From contig ML679966.1 in NCBI GenBank assembly GCA_007922225.1, forward strand, positions 58,300,148-58,364,147: a DNA stretch of 64,000 nucleotides. Reading direction: 5' to 3'. The position numbers were made by a program, and so were the translations under genes. Below the pieces are notes generated by a model. It searched no databases. It saw only the letters and a program-made list of their open reading frames with translations, and was not told where the DNA came from. This document shows positions 56,401-64,000 of this stretch, piece by piece; the stretch's first letter is position 1, and each line of letters begins with the position of its first letter. This DNA is from Emydura subglobosa. Lineage: Eukaryota; Chordata; Testudines; Chelidae.

Positions 56401-58087
56401 CAAACAACCTCCCATTCCAGTAACTTCAAGCTTGGAAAGTCCACAGATCCAAAAATATATCCGGACAATGAGTCAAGAGGTCTGTAGATATTTTGAGACA
56501 TTTGAAGTCGTGGGTCAGTTTGCAGGCATTATCTCAAAAAGGCCTCAAAAATCCTGAGTGAAAAATCATTTTAAAAATACAAAATGTTGCAAATGAAATG
56601 TTAGGAAAACACTGATCATAAATTCATTCAGCCTTGCCCAGAAAGGGACAGTTATTTTTTAAACAGTTTTTTGGACCCACAAAAACTAGGTGAATGGTTA
56701 GACTTGAACTTGGTCAGAGAAACAAGTCTTTTCTACCTAGAATCACAATGTAGGTATTCTATTCTATATATTGGCCTATCTGCCTCACAATATGGAGAAA
56801 ATTTTGCTAAAAACAGCACTGAATCCAAAGTCTGGCTTGTGATCAGAAGAGGAGCAGAAATTCAGACAGGCTCTGTGTTTTTTTAAAAACTGGTTTACCC
56901 ACCTGACACTGATATTATCCATTTGCAGATAAACCACATACTTTGATTTAAGATTGTAGGAAAATGACTCTTAAGTGCAAGATTACCTTATATAAAAATA
57001 TCACTTTGATATTAAAAGAAAGACTCACTGTCCACAGCAAATTATATCCACTAGCTCTTTAAAAATCTCTTGTCAATGCTAATACAACAAAAATCAGAGA
57101 AGCAATGAATTAATAATGTGTGTGTGGGATACTATTTGTCATCTTTTGGTCTGTGGATATAAATGAGTTCAAAGGCATCTCTTGCTTATCAGGAACTACC
57201 CAGTCTCAACTCAAAGTTCAGTCACACATTCACTAGCTAAATTAATACAACAGAATCCTGTTAAATGGATGTTCCTTTGTATGGCCTCCCATTTAACAGA
57301 AGACACTATATAAAGAATGATGCTGTTATCTGTGGAGCCGCAGAGTTGCAATGAAAGTACATCATGATACTGGACAGGCTGCTGATGTTAGAGGGAGGCA
57401 CTATTTGCACTGGGATAATAAATGAGCTTGCTGCCTGCCCTCATTGGCAGGGGCAACTGTAAAATGCCCAGCTATGGCATGTCCAGTCGTTGTGAACATA
57501 GCTGATCGATAACCGGGAACAGGCAGTGGTTAAGATCTCCTTTTCTATGTGTATCACAGCTCAGGAAGGATGGAAAGAAATGCTTAATCAGTACAGCAAA
57601 TCTCTGGTGCCTGATTCTGCTCCTAGTGAAGACAATGTCAACACGCCTACTGATTTTAACAGGACCTTTATTTAGGTCCACAATAATAATATATATATTT
57701 AAAGAGAAGAGTAATTAAACAAGTAAAAATATCTCAGCAATGAACCATGGTATATGTATTACTTCACATTCACTATGTCTTCCAGGCATCAAAATGTAAT
57801 CTTTTTAAGTTGTCTTTGTTTAGCAGTGTCCTTGACACAAAATTAAACCTTGATATGTGAATCTGATGAAGAGCATCCAAAGCAGAAGCTTGGTATTATC
57901 TCCTTTAGTTCACAGCAGGTGACTAATTCCCACTGATCCAGAATGCTAATTTCAGTGAAATTGCACGTACACTAGGCTCAGTCAAATTAAATAGTGTACT
58001 TAATTTCTCTCCAAACACCTGTCAGTGTTGCACACTGCTTTAAACTGTTGTTCTTTTTAATTGATAAGTGCACACAACTCAACTGTC
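53401..58087. other. Non-coding, AT-rich, nothing identified
   Basis: No gene or transposon recognised. 53880-54430 is AT-rich and repeat-free. CTTTCTTTC (54857) and CACACACACC (54291) are short simple repeats. Confidence 0.4.
55034..55072 (+). repeat. TAGAC pentanucleotide run
   Basis: ATAGAATAGACTAGACTAGA followed by CTAGAATAGAACAGAAT: five or six imperfect 5-bp units. Confidence 0.9.
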
Positions 58088-58185
58088 TAAAGCCTCAGTC
58101 CTGCAAAGATTTATGCTTGTGCTTCATTTTACACAGTTAGTAGTCCCACTGATTTTAGTGGGACTATTCGCAGGGCTAAATCCTG
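58088..58185. mobile_element. Palindromic MITE-like repeat
   Basis: TCCTGCAAAGATTTATGC, then a perfect 9-bp hairpin AGTCCCACT (58142-58150) and AGTGGGACT (58157-58165) with a 6-base loop, then a degenerate right half ending near AAATCCTGG. The family is nearly fully palindromic when intact. A right-half scrap lies at 29655. It lies just before the Gypsy 3' terminal repeat. Confidence 0.55.
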
Positions 58186-58248
58186 GCTCTATTCAAGTTA
58201 GTTGCACAACTACCATTGACTTCATAGGCTCAGGATCTTACCCACAGT

Positions 58249-58320
58249 GTTTCATGTACCACATGCTAGGTAATAACATGAAAGGACTCCATGCTCATAA
58301 AACTAATCCAACTCTTTATT
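58249..58320 (-). repeat. 3' LTR (R/U5-like part) of the Gypsy element
   Basis: On the minus strand it runs from CCAATAAAGAGTTGG, containing the AATAAA signal, to GGTACATGAAACA. The pol frame ends at this AATAAA, so no U3 is evident here. This is odd for a complete 3' LTR. Confidence 0.65.
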
Positions 58321-58329
58321 GGTGACTTG

Positions 58330-60060
58330 ATTCCAACCCGTTGCTGCCTTCATTCTGTTGGGTGGTGTCCTGTTGGGCCTCTACATCACTCATATGCCTT
58401 GTTTCTTCTGACCCTCCTACATCAGACCAGCTAATGGCTGAGGCTCTTTCTAAGTTTGCTTGGTCCTGACCTTCGCCCTGTCTGTCTGTGCGTGCCAGCT
58501 GTCTTTCACCACTCTGTAGCTGTCAATGGTTTCAGCTCCAAAGTTGTCTTGTGACTGTAGCTACTGCTTATGACCTGTGTCCCAGGATGGACTTTGCCTT
58601 TTGCCATTGCTTTATGTGGCTATTGGATGACTGGACCCAGACCTGCTCACCTATGTGCAATGGCTTCATATTGCTGGCTTCTTTGTTGTAGTGTGCTGCC
58701 TGCTTAGCTTGACATTCTCTTAACTGCTTCTCTGTCCTGTGCATTATCCCTCCACTGGACTGCAGCAGACTACCCCTCTGGGTCTCCAATCTATCAGTCT
58801 CTGTACTGGGCTACTATGTAGTCCCCGGAGGGCATCTTGAAATGGTCCAACTTGCCTGATAGAGATCCCTGCCTGTCTGTTTTTCCTTTGCCATCAATCT
58901 CTTGGCTGTCTCTACTGCCTATTCTGCCATCTCACTTTATGGGTACCAAGGGGAAGACATCTTGTGCTCAAACTTCCATTTGTTCCTGAATCACTTGAAT
59001 TTTGCTGCAGCATACTGTGGCCCATTGTCTGAATCTAGCATGACAGATATGCCGAAGCTTGCAAAATGCACACTCGCTCTTGCTCTCACTCTCTCTCAGT
59101 TTCAAAAGGTCTCAACATTTCTCCATGGTGGAACAGATTTTTTTTTTTTGAAATCTCAGTTTCACAGGATGGGAAAACTATTTCCCACCCAGCTCTAGTC
59201 ACCAGCTACAACCTTGAAGCCTGGGAGTTCCACTAAGACACTTCTGGTGACAGGCTGATGCCCATAAGCAGTTGTACCCAACAGTACCAGCCAAAAGGCA
59301 TGGCAAAAATTATCAGGTGCCTGGCAGGCTCATCTAGCTCAATAATCCAGAAGCCATTTGTCCCAGAGTGCTCCCTCAGCTGTGCTGCTCCCTGTGCGAC
59401 ACTCCTTGGCCAGTTTGCATGGTCTCTTATTCACAACACATGCACAAGCCAGTTCTTTCCCGCATGGTTACCTTTAATTATTAGATTCCAAGCACTGCCG
59501 ACCATAACACAGGCTTGTGTTGGCTTCCACCCAGTTTTGTCTACCATGCCCAGCTCACCCTTTACTTCCTGTCAAATATATATCTTCCCTTTATTGAGCT
59601 AATTACCTCATTCGCCCAACAATTACCACCAAGTGTCAACAATCCCCACCATAACAGGTTAATTGACTTCAGTGAAGCCTTTAATCTTCTCTGTAATGAA
59701 ATTACCTATGTAACCAGAGTATTAAAGCCAGCAGTCTATGACACCATTCTTAACATCACAAACAGTGAACACTTTTGCTCTGGATACATAAGGTAGTATG
59801 TCCTCAATCACTGGTAACACTAGTGACTTTTCAATGCTCTGTTGAGTGGGTTGGGGATAACACAGAAGCTCAGTTTACCTACTATGGGGCTGATCAACTT
59901 TACATTATTTTCGAGGGGGTGTAATGATGCCTCTTCTTTGGATGTTTGCTGCTTCCTTTTTCAGTGGCTCCTCCAGGGCTAATGAAACTATTTTGAGAGT
60001 CTCTCCGGTTACACTAGGGGCTCAACGTCAAATTTCAGCTTGCCCTCTACAAGTTCATCT
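58330..60060 (-). pseudogene. Gypsy pol: reverse transcriptase N-terminus and integrase C-terminal half
   Basis: From high to low coordinates: GELVEGKLKFDVEPLV and PERLSK near 60060-59960 resemble the PxxxxPRRxP start of Gypsy reverse transcriptase. 59900-59200 is unassigned. Integrase begins with DSDNGPQYAAAKFK (59013-59050, second catalytic Asp region) and continues through EMAE-AVETAKRLM (58900) and a 73-codon frame (58789-58568) with RECQAKQAAHYNKEAS and GEQVWVQ, the GxxVWV motif of the integrase C-terminal domain. An acidic, Gln-rich tail follows to the stop near 58315. Many stops and frameshifts are present. The RT catalytic YxDD and RNase H were not seen. Confidence 0.75.
59130..59200. 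mobile_element. Scrap of the AT-rich AGAGCTGG family inside Gypsy pol
   Basis: A T-run followed by GATGGGAAAACTATTTCCCACCCAGCTCTAG-type text (core ATTTCCCACCCAGCTCTAG) matches the terminus of the family at 5970 read in reverse. It interrupts the integrase region. Confidence 0.5.
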
Positions 60061-60389
60061 CCTTGAAATAGATCCTTATATTCTGTTAGAATGCTGGACA
60101 AGGGCCTACAGTGACTGTTTTTCCTCCTGTCTCATATTGAGGATATTCTGGTGTTGTATTGCAATCAAATCCATGGTTCACACTGCCGTGTGGGACTCCT
60201 GGGTGGGACTCCTGGCTGCCAACTCCTATAAACTCCAAACAATAACATCTTTTGTTTTATTATCAACAGCCTGCATTTGCCTATTGGCCTCAGAGTGGTT
60301 TTATTATACATCACCAGCACTTGGTCACATTTCTCCACTGGTTATCAGTGCTGCTGAGATTACATTGCAGCTGACTCCTCAGTCCAGTT

Positions 60390-61130
60390 TGAATCAAATT
60401 GGTCATTGGTCTAAGAGTATAATGGCAAATATTGTAGTTGAATGACTGGCAACCTTCTTCTTCAATGCATGCACACTGGGAGTTTTTGGATCTGCTAAAG
60501 TTACACCACATATATCCTCCTCTTCACTGGAAGTCTGTACATTCTCAATCACTGCGTGTACTGCTGTCTTTAATTTTTCTTTGTTCCTGCAGCACTGGGA
60601 CATAAAATAGTTCTCTTTTCTACACCCATATCCCACCAATTGCACCCCTGACAACAATACTCATAGGCTGGGCATTTTTCTTATAGCCTTTCACATTGCT
60701 TTCCACAGTATGTAAACTGGATCATAATGCCAGTCTGCACTAGTGGCTGTCATTATTTTGATCCTTTCCCTGGACAGTTCAGCTGCCCTTGCAATTTAAA
60801 GGCATTTTTTTTAGTGTTAGATCTGTTTCTCTCAACAATCATTCCTGTAAGCTCCACAAATGATTCTGTTTTAATCAGGGCATCTTTAATGTTTCCAAAG
60901 TTACATCCGGATGTCAGCTCTGTAACGTAAATATCTATTCCTTCTTTTGCTTTTTGGTTTTGGGTAAAAAATCAGTATCTCCCTATAGTTTCATTTTTAT
61001 GGGGTTACAGTATTCCTGTCCTTTTTCTCCCAGTGAGATAGTAAAAAAGCTTCACCTTCATTTTCTCATCTTTATCCTCTTTGTTCAGTTCAGTATACAG
61101 ACACAGTTCTTGCTTCAGCTATTTTCAAGC
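60390..61130 (-). pseudogene. Gypsy gag and protease
   Basis: Gag fragments on the minus strand include NKEDKDEKMKVKLFYYLTG, RYxFFTQNQKAKEGIDIYVT and CNFGNIKDALI (x marks a stop), which match the capsid region of vertebrate Gypsy Gag. A zinc-knuckle-like stretch YCGKQCER...EKCPAYE...CQGC...NYFMSQC (60720-60600) is followed by LKTAVHAV and ADPKTPSVHALKKK. The protease start reads TTIFAIILLDQ and then FKLD-stop-GVSCNVI near 60397; the catalytic Asp remains but the Thr/Ser of the DTG/DSG motif is a stop. Non-functional. Confidence 0.75.
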
Positions 61131-61279
61131 ATGTTCAAGGTTTTTTATCTCATACCCAGTGTTCCTAGTGCTCTGGGTCCCTCCACGATGCGTTTGTTCT
61201 GTTTCTAGGTTCTGCCTTGTTTGCTTGTTAATCACACACTCTTCCTTGCTGTGGGTTTCACTAGGCTGACCACTGCCAT

Positions 61280-61352
61280 GATGTTTCATGTACCATGTGC
61301 TGGATAACCACATAAAAGAACTCTGCTTTTGTAAAATTAAACCAGCACTTCA
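61280..61352 (-). repeat. 5' LTR (R/U5-like part) of the Gypsy element
   Basis: It matches 58249-58320 over about 70 bp (TTTCATGTACCA, GCTGGATAA, AAAGAACTCTGCTTTTG) with numerous differences, so the element is old. The LTR probably extends right of 61352, with no clear limit. Confidence 0.65.
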
Positions 61353-62024
61353 TTAAGACAACTAGTTACAGTGATGCTACAGCTGAAGTTAGCATTCAGC
61401 TCACGTGCATATAGACTGACTTCCTCATGCCTCTTCCAAACTCTTTCTTTTTGCAACCTGTACGCCTCTCTCCAAGTAAATGTGTGTACATTTTAAAAGA
61501 TTGTGGCTTAATATTGCTTCTCATAATTCAGTGTAACTACTACTAAAACAATCCCACAAATTGCACACACCAGTTTTACTGGCTGTGTTTACATAATCTA
61601 AAATAGCAAAGTCCAGTATGTATGAAAAACAGTAAAAACTAAAGAAAATTCTACAGCATATATACTTTTTTCTTTTTAGTTGTAAATCTAAAATATTATA
61701 TTGTAAATAAAGTAATGGGCATGTTAAAATGCGATAGACAGATATAGGCAAGCATTTTTTAAAAATCAGAAATAAAGAATTTTAAGGATCACAGCAACAC
61801 TTGTTTCTATATTTTTTCTTAAGTGATTTTCTATATACAAATCTAAACTCACCACTAGTTCCAAATACACTCCATGGAAATGGTTATAGAGGGAGGTGAC
61901 AGACGACAGTAATAATGTAACTCAACTCATTACAGTGCCATTCCATGATGACAAACATTAGCCAGCAGATTAATCTGTAGTTTAGTTGTAGGAGGTTGCT
62001 CAAATAGCATCCCTTTAGAACTGC
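61353..62024. other. Probably rest of the Gypsy 5' LTR, then unassigned
   Basis: The U3 of the minus-strand Gypsy should lie at the left of this stretch, but no terminus or target duplication was found. No gene recognised. Confidence 0.35.
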
Positions 62025-62654
62025 TGTAATGGAATGATAGACTGTATTATACTGTTCAGACAGTAGGTGGCATCGTGTAAAATATCTTTAAACAAACCTC
62101 AGCCTACCTGGCAGAGCTTTAAAGGATCATATGAGGAACACATCCGGTCTGTATAAGCAAGCTCTGTGACCAGTCCACATCTGGTACAGAAGTACATGAC
62201 ATGGTGTCAGGAGTAAACTAAGAACAGAAACTGAAGGAAAAGAGCAAAGGTTGCGAACAGAATGAACAAAACAACAAAGCTTGCAGGATCTCGTCAATGT
62301 GCCACTCTTCAATAGCCCCAGAAAATTTCTGGTTAGACAAACCTTCAAAGTGGACAAACTGGAAACAGTATTTTGCAAGATTTCACATTGCAAACAAACT
62401 CCACAAAGAAACTGGAGAATACAGGTATCTTCTTTAATTTATGCCATGGGGAAACAGGCAGAGCATATCTTTAAATCCCTTTGAATTTACTATAGACAGT
62501 CACAAGGATGACTATGAAAAGGCTCTGGCTATGTTTGATGCATTATACTTCTGTAAAAAAGCCCTGTGGCCTTCCTCGGAGCTTGGGCAGAACAAGGCCA
62601 TTCAGGCCAAATTCCCTGGAAGCAGAGGGGCAGAGCAAGGGCAGGCAAGGGAAA

Positions 62655-62662
62655 TATAAAAG
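62655..62662 (+). promoter_or_regulatory. TATA box of copy C
   Basis: TATAAAAG, in the same place as in copy B, about 100 bp from the element start. Confidence 0.6.
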
Positions 62663-62862
62663 GTTGGCCTAGCAACTCAATGAGGAGGAAGTTGCTGCCA
62701 GAAGCTGTGGTCTGGGCCTGACCCAGGCCCTGCGGCTGTGCAGAGCAACTGCCCTACTGACCAGCGCCTCCAAGACCTGCCCAGGCCGCTGAGCCCTAGT
62801 GACTGGGAAGAGCCTCCTGAGACCACTGAGTGGAGAAAAGCCCCTGAGGCTGGCCCTGACAT

Positions 62863-63069
62863 GGAGGAACTGCCTGATGTTGGGTACCCCCTGGAGCTGC
62901 CTGAGCCTGGTGTACCAGAAGACCCCTTGGACCCTGTGACCTGGAGGAACTGCCCTCCGCTGACAATCCTGAGGAATTGCTGGACCCGTCGCCGGTCGAT
63001 GGAGATGGACTCATAGGGCTCCCGCTCGACATCTACCCCAGCGACCCGGAGGGAGACATCCAGCTGCAG
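62863..63069 (+). pseudogene. LTR-embedded DLEELP repeat frame (copy C, one frameshift)
   Basis: The first part encodes MEELPDVGYPLELPEPG in one frame. After a shift near 62925 the second part reads DLEELPSADNPEELLDPS, then PVDGDGLIGLPLDIYPSD up to the donor-like site. PVDGDGLIGLP aligns with PVDEEGLMALP of copy A, and DLEELPSADNP is identical to copy B. The frameshift makes this copy non-coding as it stands. No function can be assigned. Confidence 0.5.
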
Positions 63070-63142
63070 GTACCTGGGGAAAGGGTGGGAGGAAGTAGCC
63101 CAGGGACAGCTGACTCTAGAGTGGCTAAGTCTGTGGTTGGGT

Positions 63143-63177
63143 CAGTCAGCGTGTTGCGGTTGGATCCCCGCTGACTG
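63143..63177 (+). repeat. Conserved stem-loop, copy C
   Basis: CAGTCAGC (63143-63150) pairs perfectly with GCTGACTG (63170-63177) around a 19-base loop holding TTGCGG and ATCCCC. It is the best version of the hairpin seen in copies A and B. Confidence 0.65.
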
Positions 63178-63289
63178 ATAGGGCCCTGGTCTGGGATGCA
63201 GTGGAGTCGGATGGGTCTGCATCCACCTCCCCCCTTCCCTAACCACCCATGAGTGCTTGGCTTCCTCTGGACTTGCATACCACAGAGTA

Positions 63290-63550
63290 CCGAGCTTTGC
63301 CAGCCCTGCCTGACCGGTAGGCCGAGGCTCTAGACTATTACCAGCCACCCACTTGAGGGCCAGCGGCTACTGACTGCTTCATCAGCCCTGCCTGTTGGAA
63401 GGCTGGGGGATATAGACTCCTTGCTTACCCTACCCTGTATGAGGGCTGGGGGCAATAGATTATTTCACAGCCCTGCCTGTCGGAAGGCTGGGGCTACAGA
63501 TTTCTTATCAGGCCTGCCCTACGTGAGGGACAGAGGGCTACAGACTGTAA
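63290..63550 (+). repeat. Tandem-repeat tail of copy C
   Basis: Imperfect units share CAGCCCTGCCTGTCGGAAGG, GCTGGGG and ATAGACT/ACAGATT. Homologous to the tails of copies A and B. Confidence 0.65.
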
Positions 63551-64000
63551 GCGAAGCCCTTTTGTAATCAGCAATGCTTATTCCCCTAGACCAAGGTGCT
63601 GTGGCCTTCCTCGGAGCCTGGGCTGAGGAAGGGTTGTGATGCCCTGGCTGGACGATGCCACCAGCCTACAACTTCTAAGAAATGTGGTTTTTGAAAGAGC
63701 TCATTTTCACTAGAGAATTTAGGAACCATGAGAAAATGGTGAATGCTTTATAGGAGCTCTGCATATATTGGCTGAAAACTGAATTTGGGAATGCTAAATA
63801 TGAAAATATAAGAGACAGGCTGGTTATTGGGTTAACAGGTAAAAATGTTTCACAGCAGCTACAACTGAAAAGAGATTTAACTTCAGCTACAGCTGTACAG
63901 GTATCAGAGAACTCAGAATTAGTCAAAAAAACCCAACAAGAACAAAAACCAGAACAAAAGGTAGGAGCAACTTGAAGAACCTGAAACTAGCTTAGAAGCT

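Larger units (their letters stand above)
58249..61352 (-). mobile_element. Gypsy (Metaviridae) LTR retrotransposon, decayed
   Basis: Direct terminal repeats TGTTTCATGTACCA... at 58249-58320 and 61280-61352 enclose, in minus-strand order, gag (61130-60600), protease (about 60400), the N-terminal part of reverse transcriptase (60060-59900) and integrase (59040-58330). A tract like a primer-binding site (TGGCAGTGGTCAGCC) follows the right repeat. The internal length, about 2.95 kb, is short for Gypsy, and the reverse transcriptase active-site region was not found, so there is an internal deletion. Outer LTR limits are not defined. Confidence 0.8.
62552..63670 (+). mobile_element. LTR-type element, copy C, inserted in Gypsy gag
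   Basis: It starts TGTAAAA and ends CAGCCTACA, with a perfect 5-bp target duplication ACTTC. In order it has TATAAAAG (62655-62662), the leader, the acidic repeat frame (62863-63069), donor-like CAG/GTACCT (GT at 63070), GAGGAAGTAGCCCAGGGAC, an 8-bp stem-loop (63143-63177) and a tandem-repeat tail (63290-63550). CTGTGGCCTTCCTCGGAGC (62564) recurs at 63599 with one mismatch over 25 bp. Length 1119 bp. Same strand and order as copies A and B. Confidence 0.85.
62025..64000 (+). mobile_element. Second Gypsy element, 5' part, running off the window
   Basis: A probable LTR ends at ACATGACA (62201). It is followed directly by TGGTGTCAGGAGTAAAC, a primer-binding-site-like TGG start, and then gag. 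The LTR start is a guess (TGTAATGG at 62025 or TGTTCAGAC near 62056). The gag is interrupted by the LTR-type element copy C (62552-63670). Confidence 0.65.
62262..64000 (+). pseudogene. Gypsy gag split by an LTR-type element
   Basis: Before the insertion the gag text includes PRKFLVRQTFKVDKLETVF-type sequence, SSLIYAMGKQAEHIFKSL and, after a frameshift, DSHKDDYEKALAMFDALYF (62500-62549). After it (from 63671) come TSKKCGF, then with frameshifts GNAKYENIRDRLVIGLTG, QQLQLKRDL and ENSELVKKTQQEQKPEQK to the window end. This is the capsid order of vertebrate Gypsy Gag (LIYxMG...YEKxxxKFD...IRDRLVxGL...LQL). ACTTC is duplicated at both sides of the insertion (62547-62551 and 63671-63675), so the two halves join cleanly when it is taken out. 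Frameshifts and stops exist on both sides. Zinc knuckle and pol would lie beyond the window. Confidence 0.8.

Noticed and set aside
59924..60445. 173-codon open frame on the plus strand with hydrophobic stretches
   Set aside because: It is antisense to Gypsy protease and reverse transcriptase, which read in the expected order on the other strand.

Overview
The window looks like nuclear DNA of a sauropsid vertebrate, most probably a turtle, with a crocodilian as the alternative. The reasons are CR1 LINE tails ending in the 8-bp ATTCTATG repeat, Harbinger elements that pair a nuclease-type transposase with a MYB/SANT gene, hAT elements with TIRs such as CAGTGTTTCTCAA, Gypsy elements and an ERV remnant. 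I found no host exon, tRNA, rRNA or CRISPR array. The window reads as a gene desert or a very long intron filled with dead transposons, and every supportable coding remnant belongs to a mobile element.

Layout: 1-2649 is the right part of a Harbinger element whose MYB/SANT exon 1 still keeps its frame. 5970-6352, 31530-31924 and 41318-41490 are AT-rich inverted-repeat elements of one family. 8205-9145 is a CR1 copy. 10998-13285 is a hAT element with a GC-rich minisatellite core, into which an LTR-type element (copy A, 11184-12454) has inserted. 14312-14587 is a Harbinger MITE inside a SINE-like sequence. 15724-19800 is a second, more decayed Harbinger with convergent MYB/SANT and transposase pseudogenes. 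27584-28668 is a probable solo LTR. 30373-30604 holds two tRNA-like SINE pieces head to head. 34884-36044 is copy B of the LTR-type element. 37500-38419 is a CR1 cut by a hAT (38420-39126) that also has a minisatellite core. 45402-47560 is an old minus-strand CR1/L3-like element carrying a deleted ERV (45451-46297). 50727-51010 is a hAT MITE. 52430-53400 is a younger CR1. 58249-61352 is a minus-strand Gypsy element. 62025 to the window end is a plus-strand Gypsy gag split by copy C (62552-63670) of the LTR-type element.

The most unusual feature is the family of copies A, B and C, about 1.1-1.27 kb each. Each starts TGTA and ends TACA. A and C have perfect 5-bp target duplications. Each has a TATA-like box, a stretch encoding repeats of Asp-Leu-Glu-Glu-Leu-Pro, a conserved CAG/GTAC splice-donor-like site, a conserved stem-loop and a tandem-repeat tail. 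Between copies B and C an 11-codon block differs at seven bases, all synonymous. This is the mark of past selection on a protein encoded inside what looks like an LTR. I do not recognise this protein.

The nested insertions give a relative order: LTR element into hAT, hAT into CR1, ERV into CR1, MITE into SINE, LTR element into Gypsy gag. Long stretches between the elements show nothing I can identify.
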